A stretch of DNA of 64,000 nt from Liquidambar formosana (taxonomy: Eukaryota > Streptophyta > Magnoliopsida > Saxifragales > Altingiaceae), in assembly GCA_039720395.1 (NCBI GenBank), contig CM077827.1:10021991-10085990 (forward strand). The letters run 5' to 3'. Shown here one piece after another: positions 11,663 to 23,400 of this stretch (positions are counted from its first letter, which is position 1; each line of letters opens with the position of its first letter). The position numbers were made by a program, and so were the translations under genes. The notes under the pieces are model-generated. The model saw nothing but the letters and a program-made list of their open reading frames with translations. It had not been told where the DNA came from and ran no database searches.

Positions 11663-12080
11663 TTGGAAAACAAAGCCAATCATCGATGGTCACCTAATTG
11701 GCCATGACGCCAGCAAGGGTTCAAGCGATTTTGGACAACACTAGCCTTTGTGGCCTAGGGACGGAGCCAATTCAGGAGATGAGCTTTAAGAACTGAGAAC
11801 AAAAGGAGGGAACTATTTTTTTTTTTTTTTTTTGGTGGGGGGGGGGGGGGGGGGGGTTGAGAGATTGCCAGATTGATGGGAGATTGGAGGTTTTATAGGG
11901 TGGAAAAAATAAAAAATGGGATGGGTGGGAAGGAAAAAGAAAGGGGGTTAAAAACATTAATTCAAAGGGTCAAATTTAGAATTCCAAAAAAGTTTAAATT
12001 CAAGGAAGGCAACTGCCCCCTTTATGTTGAACCTAGCTTCGTCCTTCGTGATACCCATGTGATGTTGGTATGGGTAGTCT
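11663..12080 (+). repeat. Segmental duplication, copy A, second block
   Basis: It is collinear with 53768-54765 (TTGGAAAACAAA start, the GCCTTTGTGGCCTA region, the AAAGGGGGTTAAAAACATTAATTC run and the GGCAACTGCCCCC segment). A poly-T/poly-G tract at 11818-11858 is long here and short in copy B. Copy B carries an extra 0.57-kb insertion that is absent here. Confidence 0.88.
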
Positions 12081-13217
12081 AGGGAGGGTAGGGCTGCAAC
12101 TTGGGTGGGTTGAACCCGCCCAACCCGAACCCAACCCGGTCAATAGACGGGTTGGACAAATAGTTTTCATACATTGGGTTGGGTTTGGGTTGGAAAATAT
12201 CAACCCGATTTAAATCAGGTTGGGCTTGGGAAGGGGGGTTGGGCAACCCGAACCCAACCCGAACCCGACCTATATAATATATAATTTTTTTTAATATTAT
12301 ATAGAAAGAAGTTACCTTCTATTGTTTTTTCCTTTTTTTATTTTTATTTTATTTATTTGCTATTAGAAGCTATAAAATCTCCGCTCTTAGCAAGAAAAAG
12401 AAAAAAATCTATAAAATCTCCTAAAATCATGGGATTATAATCCATCTTTGACCTAAAAGACTCTTTAAATAAATTTCCATGAATGTCAATTTTTCTTTTC
12501 TTTTTTTGAGTTAGTCTTCTTTCCCCACTCCCCATCGGCTACTAACTCTGTTGTTCTCCTGTTGCCGCCAATCGCATCAACCCCTCTGGTACATTTTTCT
12601 ATCTCTCACTTTATGTGTTTCTTGTTTTTATGTGTTTCTTGTTTTTCACTAGTTCATTAGGTACGTCTTCATCTTGTTCTCCATTACTTCATCACCATTT
12701 ATATATATATATTAATATATATATACACACACTGACACACACACCAAACAAACTTTGTACGGCTGTACATAACTATATATTATATATGTATATTCTCCAT
12801 CACTTCATCTCCATATATATATATTAATATATATACACATACACACCAAGCAGACCTTGTACGGCTATACATAACTATATATTATATATGTATATATATG
12901 CCAAACAAACATATATTTGTGATTGAGTTTTTCTAAAATTTTGCAAACAATTATTGGTAATTAATGTTCACTAGGTATTTGTGAAAATGTTTGTGAGATA
13001 GTTTAAAGGCATAGAAACTAAAATTATTTTCATTATTTCAGAAATATTTTTTATTATTTCTATTGGTAATATAAATCATCATTTGCTATGTTGTGGTAGG
13101 TATATGTCAAGTATGGCTGAGGGTAATGCACCAACTACTAATGCTACTACTGCTGTTTCTGGGGTAAGTTCTTCTAAACGCAAAAAACCTCAAAAAGGGA
13201 AATCTGCTGTTTGGGGC

Positions 13218-14648
13218 TGTGGTCGCACCGACCTGTTTCCATCGCCGCCACGCGCGCTCGCGCGTTTCCTCAGTTCACCTGTATTTACCTGCTTTTTTTT
13301 GCTTTCTGATGGTGCTAATCCATTTAGGATTAGCGTGCAAATGAGAGTCGCCACCTGGAAGAGTCCAGGACCAATTTTATTGACCAGAGATGGGTTCGTA
13401 GCTAAGGTACATGTTGGGAAGGTGTTAGGCACCCAACAATGCCCGGTAATAAACCGGCCCTCATTCTTGTATTCATTGACCATATTTAATATTTTAATAA
13501 AATCCGGAACACCTGTTAATCATACAATAAATAAATGGCACACACGAATGATGGATTAATGGCATAGGATAAATAAACAAAGCATAAATATTTAATAACA
13601 AAGTATAGAAGCTTTAACGGAATGAAAATAAGAGAAAACGCACTGTCGCGAGTACTCGCGGTCTGACCATGCGTACGCATGGTATCATCATGCGTACGCA
13701 TGGTCTCACCATGCGTACGCACCTACCATGCATATGCATAATAAATTTATGCGTACGCATGACATTTCGCGAGTACTCATGGTTTCACCAAATTATCTTC
13801 TCCGCGGATTTGGACCTCCCGAAGAACATTATTGGCCAAAAATGGACAGTGTATACAATAAATCAACTTCTAAACATCCTACATAATTATATAAATAAAT
13901 AAATATTACGTACCTCTTAAAAATAAAGCAAATTGAAATTAAATCCTTCCCTCAGGTCCACCGTCAACCCGGCAGCGTCTCCCCTGTTGCGCAAAACAAG
14001 CTTTTCCCAGTCTCACTGGTCTAACTTTCTGTTATATTTTCCTTTCTTTTCTCTCAGTTTATTTCTCTCACCTTTCCCATATTTCTCTCACCCTCAAAAT
14101 AACTAGCAGTTACTCAAAATGCAGCTCCTCCTTATTTCTCTATCTATTTCCTCTCACTGACCCCCCCTGTTTCTGCCTTCTCCGTCCGTCCTCCTTTTTT
14201 TCTCCCTGAGCTCCCAAGAGCTCTGCTATTTATAGGAGAAATCACCCGAGTGAGGTCGTCATGCATGACCTCAAACTCTCTCCTCTTTGACCCCCCCACG
14301 TTCCCTTTGCTCAATGGTCGGGCCAACCCAAGCATAAATCATTCCCCCGACAACAACTTTCGGCCGAAGTGGAGAGCAGGCATCATTCAGATGAGAAAAA
14401 TAGAATCTCATGCGTACGCATATTATTTTATGCGTACGCATGGCTATTCATGCGTACGCATGAAACCACCATGCGTACGCATATTATAAATATGCGTACG
14501 CACCACACTCCCCGGCTGTCTAATTTAATCGTTTGAACTCCCATTTGCTTGCTTTGCGCGTAGAAAGAGACCCGAGTAGACGGCAAACATGTGGACCTCA
14601 TCATCGGGAAATCATCATCAAATGTAGGGACAAAATGGGGTGTCTACA
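13218..14648 (-). repeat. 3' LTR (left copy)
   Basis: On the + strand it begins TGTGGTCGCACC and ends GGTGTCTACA, the 5'-TG...CA-3' form. It contains ten copies or near copies of the palindrome ATGCGTACGCAT in two clusters (13669-13761 and 14410-14503) and two GCGAGTACTC blocks. Small ORFs rich in MRTHG are artefacts of these repeats. Confidence 0.97.
14226..14234 (-). promoter_or_regulatory. TATA box in the 3' LTR copy
   Basis: The - strand reads TATAAATAG. Its orientation agrees with - strand transcription of the retroelement. The equivalent in the 5' LTR is at 30589-30597. Confidence 0.7.
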
Positions 14649-14651
14649 GTT

Positions 14652-14662
14652 GCCCCTCTTTC
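14652..14662 (-). other. Polypurine tract of the retrotransposon
   Basis: On the - strand, GAAAGAGGGGCAAC lies immediately upstream of the 3' LTR start TGTAGACA. The position and purine richness fit the plus-strand primer site. Confidence 0.75.
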
Positions 14663-14775
14663 GAATTCTCGCCACTTCGTGGGGAGGAATCGAAAGAAAA
14701 TCTCTAGACGAACATTTTGTCCACATGCAAATCACATGCACTCATGCAATGTGTCAGGTTGTGCTAGACGCATCT

Positions 14776-14968
14776 AGCTGCCTACGTACTCAGTAGAGAT
14801 CAGACCCTTACGTAGTTCGAAATGATCAAAGTGGGATTTCCGCAGAAAGTCCCCAGAGTGTGACGAATACCTCGTCCTTATGTATGCAATCAAGCAATGC
14901 ATTAGGTCGTGCTAGACGCATCCAGCTGCCTACGTACTCCGCAGAGATCAGACCCTCACGTAGTTCGT
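14776..14968 (+). repeat. Duplicated GCTGCCTACGTA block
   Basis: 14776-14820 and 14924-14968 share AGCTGCCTACGTACTC, a GAGATCAGACCC segment and ACGTAGTTCG. A third, more diverged block is at 20372-20464, just beyond the pol stop codon. They lie in the non-coding 3' region of the retrotransposon. Confidence 0.75.
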
Positions 14969-15239
14969 GTAATCAAAGTCGAATCAATCCTAGGGAAGAT
15001 TTCTTCAACAAATTCTAAGACATGCTAGAACCCCGCAGCAATTCTAACTAAATATTCCGTCAAGGTTTGACTGGTCCCGCAGCATCCCAGTCAACCAATT
15101 ATAAGCCTGCCCAATCAAGGCATAGCGAGACTCCCGCAGCAAGTCTCAGGCATCAACGTCGGAATTCCGCAGTAATTCCTTCTAAAAATCAGGGACGGAC
15201 CCTCTCAAGGCAAATCAAGTTTTCCGCAGACAAACTTGA
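14833..15239. repeat. Array of short hairpins with a shared CCGCAG loop
   Basis: Six small inverted repeats occur with different stems but the same loop core. They are 14833-14853 (GGGATTT / AAAGTCCC), 15026-15046 (TAGAA / TTCTA), 15064-15096 (GGTTTGACTGG / CCAGTCAACC), 15127-15147 (GAGACT / AGTCTC), 15161-15179 (GGAATT / AATTCC) and 15215-15239 (TCAAGTTT / AAACTTGA). The loop always contains CCGCAG. Stems are complementary although their sequences are unrelated. They lie between the PPT and the antisense PMD gene. Confidence 0.8.
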
Positions 15240-15266
15240 GTCAAAAATTTTGACCTCGGTCAAACC

Positions 15267-15463
15267 ATGCGTACGCATATCCTCAATATGCGTACGCGCA
15301 GCACATCATGCGTACGCATGCTATGGGGAATCAGCATCCCAAAAGTCGCGCTCCTTTTTCAAGTTTCAAAACTACCATGCGTACGCATGGTCAAACCTGG
15401 TCAAACCACGCGTACGCATATTATAAATATGCGTACGCCTGGATCTCCATGCGTACGCATGGT
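15267..15463. repeat. ATGCGTACGCAT palindrome cluster upstream of the PMD gene
   Basis: Seven copies or one-base variants of the 12-bp palindrome ATGCGTACGCAT lie 165-360 bp upstream of the PMD start codon. Spacers are short and vary in length and sequence. Confidence 0.85.
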
Positions 15464-15503
15464 TTTAATTCCCTCAGCAATCACACGCCTTTCGAGGCGG
15501 TAC

Positions 15504-15510
15504 TTATAAA
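15504..15510 (+). promoter_or_regulatory. TATA box of the antisense PMD gene
   Basis: TTATAAA lies about 118 bp upstream of the start codon at 15628, on the + strand, between the palindrome cluster and the gene. Confidence 0.6.
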
Positions 15511-15627
15511 GGGTTTGAAACCCTTTCTCCTTCTCATTCTTTTCAACCGTCTTTTCCCATCCTCATTCTTTACAACTCCTCCTTCTTCCAAAACACTTCT
15601 CTTTCTTGCACCCATTGTGTTCTTCTC

Positions 15628-18227
15628 ATGGCTCCCAAGAGACAACGACAGCATGGGTCTTCTCACTCCCAAGGGGATGATTCTGTCAACAAAAGGTGGC
15701 TGCCTACCATCCATTCTGGCGAGGTCATCACCCCTACCTTCCGTCCAGCGGAGCACTTGTCCCGGCGTTGTCGGGTGGGCGAGGTACGCTCTCTTTGTAC
15801 CTGTTTTTCTTTCATAAAGCTTTTGTCAATATATGGATCTGAAATAATGCATGAAATATCTGTGGAATTTGGATTGGAAGCATTACCAAAACCATTACTT
15901 TATCCTTTAATCTGTAAACGAACCTTAAAAATCAAATCTTTTGATTGTTTTGTTGTGCAAAGTCCACTGTACATCCACCCTATTCAAAACTGAATGCATA
16001 TTTTGATGAAACCAGGAGAATGATACTTGACCCTATCTGACATATGCATGTAGGAAGAAAAACTCATTTTTGAACTCAAGATTGGCATAAAAATCAAACC
16101 TTTCGTAAACAGACACGATAAACAAATATATAAAGAACTCTGCACCGAACCAGGCGTACGCATGGCCTCATGGTGCGTACGCATAAAATAATATGCGTAC
16201 GCACGAAGACCCATGCGTACGCACGGTCTTACCATGCGTACGCATATTAAATTATACGTACGCATGACGCGGGTGGTGCCGACTTATTCTCCTGATTTCC
16301 TCCTTTTGGCACTTTTTGAAGCACCACCTATTGTTACTTATCACATACCTGTGCTGTCATGTACCTGTTTGGCTCTTGGCAGGCGCGTCGCGATCTCTCC
16401 ACTCGAGGGAATGCTTCCACTGCCTGGGCTTGGTGGAAGCGGTTGAACGACAACACCAAGGGGTACGTCATTCAGGCCGGCTTTGGCTCAGTCGTGGATC
16501 TCCTGACACATGACGGGAGCAAATCCCTTTGCTACTGCATCGCTGAGAGATGGTGGGACTCTACCCACACCATGCACATCGCTGGTAGAGAGCTAACCAT
16601 CACCCCTTACGACGTCTTCAGATTGACCGGGCTGAGGGTGATTGGCTCCTCCATTCCATCCTCATATCCTTCCGGGGAGGAGATCGCCCAGTTTCATCGT
16701 CGGGTGATAGGGACGAGCTTCACATCGGGCCATTGTCATTATACTGATGTGGCGGAGGCCTTTCAGTATGGACCTCAGGGGACTACCCGGGAGCAACAGA
16801 TCATGGCGCGGAGTTTCATCCTGTACCTGATTGGTGCTTTTCTATTCCCAAACTCTGCCCAGTCTATGACCACTGTCTGGCTAGTAGCTTTGGAGGATCT
16901 GGAGACTTGCAGTCAGTTTGCTTGGGGTCAGGCAGTCCTGTCTTATCTGTATACCTCCATGGATTCGTTGAGTAGGGACCAGATTTCTTCCATCACGGGA
17001 TGTTGGCGATTATGGGCGGTAAGCTTTCTTTCATTGCTTTGTTTGTCCTTTGCTTCCCTATTATATTTTGATGCCCGTCATCATTCATTTTTCTTTTCTT
17101 TTTTTTTTTTTTTTTTTTTTTTTCTTTTCTAACACAGCTTTGGGCCCGCCGCTACATCGACTTCACCGGGGATGATGGTCGTCCCATATCGGGGTATGAC
17201 CGTATACGCGAATTCCTGGACACTGCGCCCTTGAACAAGGTATAATCCTTTAAAATTTCCTAACCAAGTACCTTAATTTCCTTGTAATTTTCTGACTTTT
17301 CTTCTTACAGATTCGACCCCGCCCATGGACTGGTGTCCCCTTTACTGGCGACCAGGCCATGCATGATGCAGCATTGAGGGCTTCACTGACCTGCTCTATA
17401 CTCGACTCTCCTATTTCCCGAGCTGTTTACTTGCCGGAGAGGGTCATGTGGCAGCTTTCTGATGAGGTCCTTGCATGGCAGCGGGTGCCTATGCTTCCTC
17501 CTTCCTTCATGATCTACCCATACAATATCAGTGAGGAGGACTTGGGTGTCTAGCAGGCAGGTATACCTTGTGATGCTCGTCTCCTTCCTGATGGAGATTA
17601 TGATGTGTTTGCAGCTGAGTTCCTCATGCCCCGGCTCCTTGGGCCCCAGGTACATATTCCTTTACATTTCATTGCCTCAAATTACTGTACAACTTGAACT
17701 CTTGCTGATTGCATTTCTTCCTAGGTTGCTCCTCCTGCTGATGAGGGTGCGGATGAAGGGATTAATCCGGTGTTGCCTGGCTGGCGTGTGACCGAATGGT
17801 CGCCCGCTGGATATTTTATTGAGAATGAGATCCCACGCCGGGACAACGTCCTGGGCTATCCCATGGCTCCTGGCACTCGCAGAGTGCGTACCTGCTCTTC
17901 TTTTCTTTTCCTTTCCTGCATAAAGAATTCATTTGCAAAATATGTGCACATGTATGTATGACTATTCACATTTTCCCCCCATTGCAGCTCAACATGGCTG
18001 AGTCCGCAGACATGATCCAGCTAGTGGGAAGCCTGAAGGCTATGGTGACGGATTATTCTATGAGGCTGCATGGAGGTCCAATGGCACCTGGTGGTCCACC
18101 TGGGGGTCCACCTGGAGGTGGTGGTGATGAAGCTTCGAGCGCTCAGCAGGGTGGGAGCTCATCTCATGCCCCTAGTGTTAGGAGCAGGAGTACTCGAGGG
18201 CGAGGGCGTCGTGGAGGGCCCTTTTAG
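15628..18227 (+). pseudogene. Plant mobile domain (PMD) gene carried antisense by the retrotransposon
   Basis: Six exons join cleanly at GT-AG borders: 15628-15783, 16383-17018, 17138-17239, 17311-17649, 17725-17883 and 17988-18227. All five introns are phase 0, and the sum is 543 codons plus the stop. Exon 2 holds the PMD-like core (AWAWWKRL, a CYCIAERWWD segment, then ELTITPYDVFRLTGL), as in MAIN/MAIL-type proteins and transposon-encoded PMD proteins. The last exon encodes Gly/Pro-rich sequence and a basic RGRGRRGG tail, perhaps nucleic-acid binding or nuclear. One in-frame TAG at 17551-17553 in exon 4 interrupts an otherwise open frame; the frame stays open before and after it. Intron 1 contains another palindrome cluster. 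The role in the element is unknown. Confidence 0.85.
16153..16266. repeat. ATGCGTACGCAT palindrome cluster in PMD intron 1
   Basis: Six copies or near copies of the 12-bp palindrome are spaced by about 8-12 bp. The cluster ends about 115 bp before exon 2. Confidence 0.85.
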
Positions 18228-18590
18228 CTTTGCTTTCTTAAAACAATTTATTATTTGGGGTGTAACTTAAACAATTTCTTTTTCTTTTGTTTACTTCTTC
18301 TCTTACACATTTGATCTGCACATGGGTGCACCTATCCTCCCTTTTGACTGAATTAGGCACATGGGTGCCTCGCACTTTCTATCCATATGATTGATGTTCT
18401 TGCCTTTTGTTTGCATCTTTCGGTGGTGATATCTCCCTTTTATCTCCCCTTTTACTTTATTTATTGTATCTGCATCTTTAAACGAGAAATAAGCCCAACA
18501 AAGTTTATCAGGTGGATGGTAATGAGTGGGTTGAGGACCAGACATGTCACAAAGCAAGAAACGAGTAAAGAAGATGAATTTGGCCTTGGG

Positions 18591-18704
18591 GTGCGTACGC
18601 ATAACCAAAGTATGCGTACGCATGAATAGGGGTGCGTACGCATGAAGGATGGTGCGTACGCATATCACAAATATGCGTACGCATGAAAAAACGTGCGCAC
18701 GCAT
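18591..18704. repeat. ATGCGTACGCAT palindrome cluster upstream of the DUF7745-like gene
   Basis: Six copies or variants (several with GTGCGTACGCAT) lie 170-285 bp upstream of the start codon at 18876. Confidence 0.85.
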
Positions 18705-18826
18705 GGGGAGTGTCAACCTCATTTTTTTGGCGCTTTGACCAACACAGCCCCCCTTTTCATCATGAAAAACGACTTTTGCTGCAGGGAGCATCTCCCTATT
18801 TCAGCCAGCATCGTCGTTCTTCCTTC

Positions 18827-18834
18827 TATAAATA
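18827..18834 (+). promoter_or_regulatory. TATA box of the DUF7745-like gene
   Basis: TATAAATA lies 42 bp before the ATG at 18876 on the + strand, at a spacing suited to a short 5' UTR. Confidence 0.65.
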
Positions 18835-18875
18835 TGTGATCTTTCCCATTTACTCTCCTATCCTTTCAAAACATC

Positions 18876-19542
18876 ATGGCAGTCTCCTTCTCTCTCCTGA
18901 ATATCAAAAGGTGGCTTCTGTCCGTCCACCGGCAAACAGCCCATCTACTTGAGTCAGCTCATCTTTCTTCTTTAATCCACTACTGCCAAGTGAGGATCAA
19001 TGAAGGTTTCCTCTCAACAGCCATGAAATATTGGGACCCTCTTCGTCATGTGTTCCGTTTTAACAACATAGAGATTTGCCCCACCATAGAGGAATTTAGT
19101 GCAATTCTTAATTATCCAGTTTCCCATGATCCCTTGTTTCCTTCTCAAGCCATGCTCTATTCTCCTGACCTTGCCTTGGCTCTAAATATTTCTGTAGAGC
19201 AGGCCAGATCATGGTGCATTAATTCTACCATAAATCTCGAGCCTCTTGTGCAGCATTTTTCTACCGCTCTTCCTTTACCAGACAATTATGCATTCCGGGC
19301 TCTTTGCCTATGCTTATTAGCGGGGTATCTTCTCATCAGTGACCTCCACTCAGTTGACCTGGCTCTCCTTCATGTGGTACAACACATTTCTTCCCATAAT
19401 CCATGCATGATGATTCTTGCAGAAACCCTCAATGGTCTTGACGATGCAGTGCGAAAAGGGACTTCTTTACTGCGTGGCAGCCCTCTTCTATTACAGGTAA
19501 TCAGTTATTCCCATACCATTAATCTGTTAAATCAACACAAAA

Positions 19543-19579
<37 letters not shown>

Positions 19580-20129
19580 CCATCAGATATGGCTGCATGA
19601 ACGTCTCCAATTGGTTGAAGCACCCACGGTATATCCTTTTCGTCCAGAACATTATCGCTATCGCAAGCTAGCTGAACCTTTTCCCAATCATGAGAAACTA
19701 CAAGAATTTTTGGGCTCTTTATCTTGTCACCACATCCTTTGGCACTGCCCGTGGTGGTATATCGACCAAATGACCACCGAGTTAGTATTCCCCGGGAGTG
19801 TAATGCTGATTGGCCTGCATGATATCTCATACTGTCCTGCGTCCCGTATTGCACGTCAATTTGGGAAGAATCAATATGCTCTTATTAAAGATCATGCTGG
19901 ATACACCTGCCCCATCTTTTCTCGAGCTGTTGAGCGAGTTCGATCATCATGGGCAAATAGGTCCCGGATGGGCAACCTTCGGGCTCCGACATTAGTGAGC
20001 CCACCATCATCCTATTATGACTGGCTGGCTAGGGATTTAGAAAATGCCAAGAAACTGGAACCAAAGTCTCCCCATAAGAGGAAAGAATCAACTGAAGAAG
20101 AAAGGCTTTCAAAGAGGATAAGAAAGTGA
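18876..20129 (+). CDS. DUF7745-like protein carried antisense by the retrotransposon
   Basis: Two exons, 18876-19496 and 19587-20129, are joined by a phase-0 GT-AG intron whose 3' part is a long T tract. The product is 387 aa. The intron happens to be open in frame, but its translation is a Phe run and is probably removed. Residues about 45-75 contain YWDPLRHVFRFNNIEICPTIEEF, typical of a plant family tied to gypsy retroelements and labelled DUF7745 (named from memory). The second exon has conserved Trp/His-rich stretches and a basic C-terminus (KRKES...RLSKRIRK) that could be a nuclear localisation signal. No stop or frameshift is seen. It has its own TATA box and palindrome cluster and lies between pol and the 3' LTR, opposite to pol. 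Confidence 0.8.
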
Positions 20130-20476
20130 GAATGAAACGTATGCCGATGCCTCTTTCTTCAGATTTCACTGCACATTTCATCGTTTCCTTCTTACATTTT
20201 TAATTTAAGTAAAAATGATCAAGATGTACTAGTTATCCATTCTCGAGAATTCGCTTTTAATTGACCTGTGTATTTAACAAGAATCTTGATAATTACGGAT
20301 TGGTTCCACCACTGCCTCCACAGATTATAACATCTCATTTTCTTTCCATAATATGGACCGCACCCATTCAGGGCTGCCTACGTATTCCCGACTTAAACGT
20401 TGCGATATCATGATTTATTTCTTTATCTTTTTCTTCTTCTTGGGAAATCAGGTCCTCGTAGTTCATATGCTTCTCC
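20130..20476. other. Spacer between the pol stop and the DUF7745-like gene
   Basis: It is the convergent 3' region of two opposed genes. It contains a GGCTGCCTACGTATTC block (20371-20464) related to the blocks at 14776-14968. No coding sequence is seen. Confidence 0.6.
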
Positions 20477-23400
20477 TCATACATAGTACTTCCGTAATCG
20501 ATCCATGTTGACTGGTTGCATGAGTTCGTTACCGTCCCCATCAATCAACTTAACTGCGCCTCCTGTCATGATCGTCTTTACAATGTACGGGCCCATCCAA
20601 GTGGGCCTGAACTTGCCCCTTGGGTCAAATATCTGCGCTTGCATTTGTTTAAGCACCAAATCTCCCTCCTTTAGTCCTCTAGGCCTCACCCTTTTGTTGA
20701 AAGCTCTGGCGATTCTCTTCTGATAGCCTTGGACATGATACAGAGCCTGCAATCTCTTCTCGTCAATCAACGCCAATTGTTCATATCTGATCTTCACCCA
20801 TTCTGTTTCTGGTATCCGATTCTCCACCATGACTCTCAGCGAACCAACCTCCATTTCCACTGGCAGTACAGCTTCCATCCCGTACACCAAAGAGTAGGGT
20901 GTTGCACCAGTTGACGTTCTTACAGATGTACGATATCCCCATAGTGCAAATGGTAGTTTCTCCGCCCAGTCTTTGTACGTGACCGTACTCTTCTCCAGGA
21001 TAGACTTGATGTTCTTGTTGGCAGCTTCTACCGCTCCATTCGTCTGAGGCCTATACGGGGAAGACTTGTGATGCTTTATCTGATACTCTTCGAGTAGCAC
21101 TTTGACCTCATTTTGGAAATGTAACCCATTATCTGTGATTATTTCATGCGGCACTCCATATCGACATATAATGTTCTGTTCAATGAATCGAGCTACATGC
21201 GACGACTTCAACTCCGCATAAGCAGAAGCTTCTACCCATTTGGTGAAATAATCTATGGCAACCAGAATATACTTGTGCCCACCCGTAGCCTTGGGTTTAA
21301 TTTCTCCAATTATGTCGATGCCCCAGGTGGAGAATGGCCAAGGTGAGGTCATTTGATGCAATTCCACTGGCGGCATGTAATTCAAATTGGCATATACCTG
21401 GCATTGATGACACCTCTTTACGTACTCCACGCAATCTCTCATCATGGTTGTCCAGAAATACCCCATTCTGACTATCTTCTTGGCCAACATCTTGCCGCTC
21501 ATGTGAGGCCCACAGACACCTTCATGCACCTCTCCCATAAGAACTCGGGCCTTTTCTTCATCCACACACATTAAATGGACCCCATCATACGACCTTCTAT
21601 ACAAATCTCCCCCACATAAGATATACTGAGCGGCTATAAGGCGTAATGCCCTTCGATCCTTCCGATTAGCGCCTTCTGGATATTCCCCTTTCTCAATCAC
21701 ATTCTTGATATCGTAGTACCAAGGTTTCCCATCATCAGGTTCTGCATCTATTAGCATTACAGCCTCTTCATATGCAGGTCGAGACCTCTGGTTTATACTT
21801 AACGGCTTTATTGGGGCTCCCTCTGGTACATTGATCATGGATGCTAGAGTCGCCAGAGCATCGGCAAACTGATTGTGTGACCTAGGGAGTGGAGTATAAG
21901 TAACTTTATCGAACTTCCGAGCTAATTTCTCCAAATACCCCTGGTACGGCTTGAGATGTTCTTCTCTGGTTCTCCATATCTTCTGAACTTGGGATATTAC
22001 CAAGGCAGAATCACCATAAACCTCCACTTCTCGTACCCCCAAAACCAATAGAGCCTCCATTCCCGCGATGCATGCTTCATACTCTGCTGTGTTGTTTGAA
22101 TTCTCGAAATTCAACTTTACAGACATTGGGATATGCGAACCGTCTGGAGCAATTAGTAATACCCCGACCCCATCCCCGTACTGGTTTGAGGCTCCGTCGA
22201 AGTACATCTTCCACATCCTTCCTTCTTCAATTGTCAAAACATCTTCATCCGGGAAATCGTCATCAAGAGTTGGCCCCATGATCGGATGTCCCGCACAGTG
22301 TTCTGCTATTGCTCGCCCTTTTATGCTCTTCCGAGTGACATATTTCAATTCATATCCTGCCAAGATTATTGCCCATCGCGACATTCTCCCATTCAGCACA
22401 GCCTTCTCAAACAAGTATTTCAGTGGATCCATCCGAGCCACCACCCAAACTTCATAACTCAGCAGAATGTGTCTTAACTTCTTTGCAGCCCACACAAGAG
22501 CGAAACACGATTTCTCAATCGGGGAATAACGTGTTTCATAATCATGCAACTTTTTGCTGAGGTAGTATATGGCATACTCACCTCCTTGTCCATCATCCTG
22601 AGCCAACATACATCCCAATGCTTCCTCAAATACTGATAAATAAAGCAATAACGGTCTTCCCAACCTAGGAGGCTGTAGAATTGGTGGTTTTAAAAGGTAC
22701 TCTTTCACTGCATCGAAAGCTCGTTGGCATTGGTCATTCCATTCTCTGCTTTCTCCTTTCTTCAGTAACTTGAAGATTGGTTCACAAGTAGTGGTCATTT
22801 TGGCTATGAAACGGCTGATATACTGCAATCGCCCCAGGAATCCTCTGATCTCTTTCTCAGTTTTTGGAGGCGCCATTTCAAGGATGGCTTTGATCTTCAT
22901 CGGATCTATTTCAATACCTCTGCTACTCACCACGTAACCCAGTAATTTCCCAGTTGTTACCCCAAAAGTGCATTTTTGCGGGTTCAACCTCAGCTTATAT
23001 CTCCTGATTCTATCAAAGAACTTCTTCAGATTGGCCCAGTGTTCTTCTCTAGTTTCTGACTTCACAATCATGTCATCAACATATACTTCCACCTCTTTGT
23101 GCATCATGTCGTGTAAGAGTGTCGTAGCCATCCTCTGATAAGTCGCTCCTGCATTCTTCAGGCCAAAAGGCATAACTGTGTAGCCATAGATTCCCCACTC
23201 TGTGACAAAGGTTGTCTTGCTTATATCTTCTGGAGCCATCTTAATCTGATTGTAGCCTGAGAACCCATCCATGAATGACATCATTGCGCTCCTAGCCGTA
23301 TTATCCACCAGGACATCAATGTGAGGCAACGGGAAATCGTCTTTTGGGCATGCCTTGTTGAGATCCCTGTAGTCTACGCACATTCGTATCTTCCCATCTT

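Noticed and set aside
13516..15509. Short ORFs rich in MRTHG, CVRM or AYAY
   Set aside because: They are translations of the ATGCGTACGCAT repeats in different frames, not proteins.
16359..17132. Single-exon ORF of 257 codons starting at 16359
   Set aside because: Its start lies in PMD intron 1 and its end runs into the T-rich intron 2; the coding part is exon 2 of the spliced PMD gene (16383-17018).
13669..18704. Possible CRISPR-like array of regularly spaced short palindromes
   Set aside because: The repeats are 12 bp, the spacers vary and are only about 8-12 bp, and the DNA is plant nuclear retrotransposon. They are better described as clustered binding-site-like palindromes.
19497..19586. 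Continuous reading through the Phe-rich stretch of the DUF7745-like gene
   Set aside because: The stretch has a GT donor, T tract and AG acceptor in phase 0, so it is most likely an intron that is open by chance.
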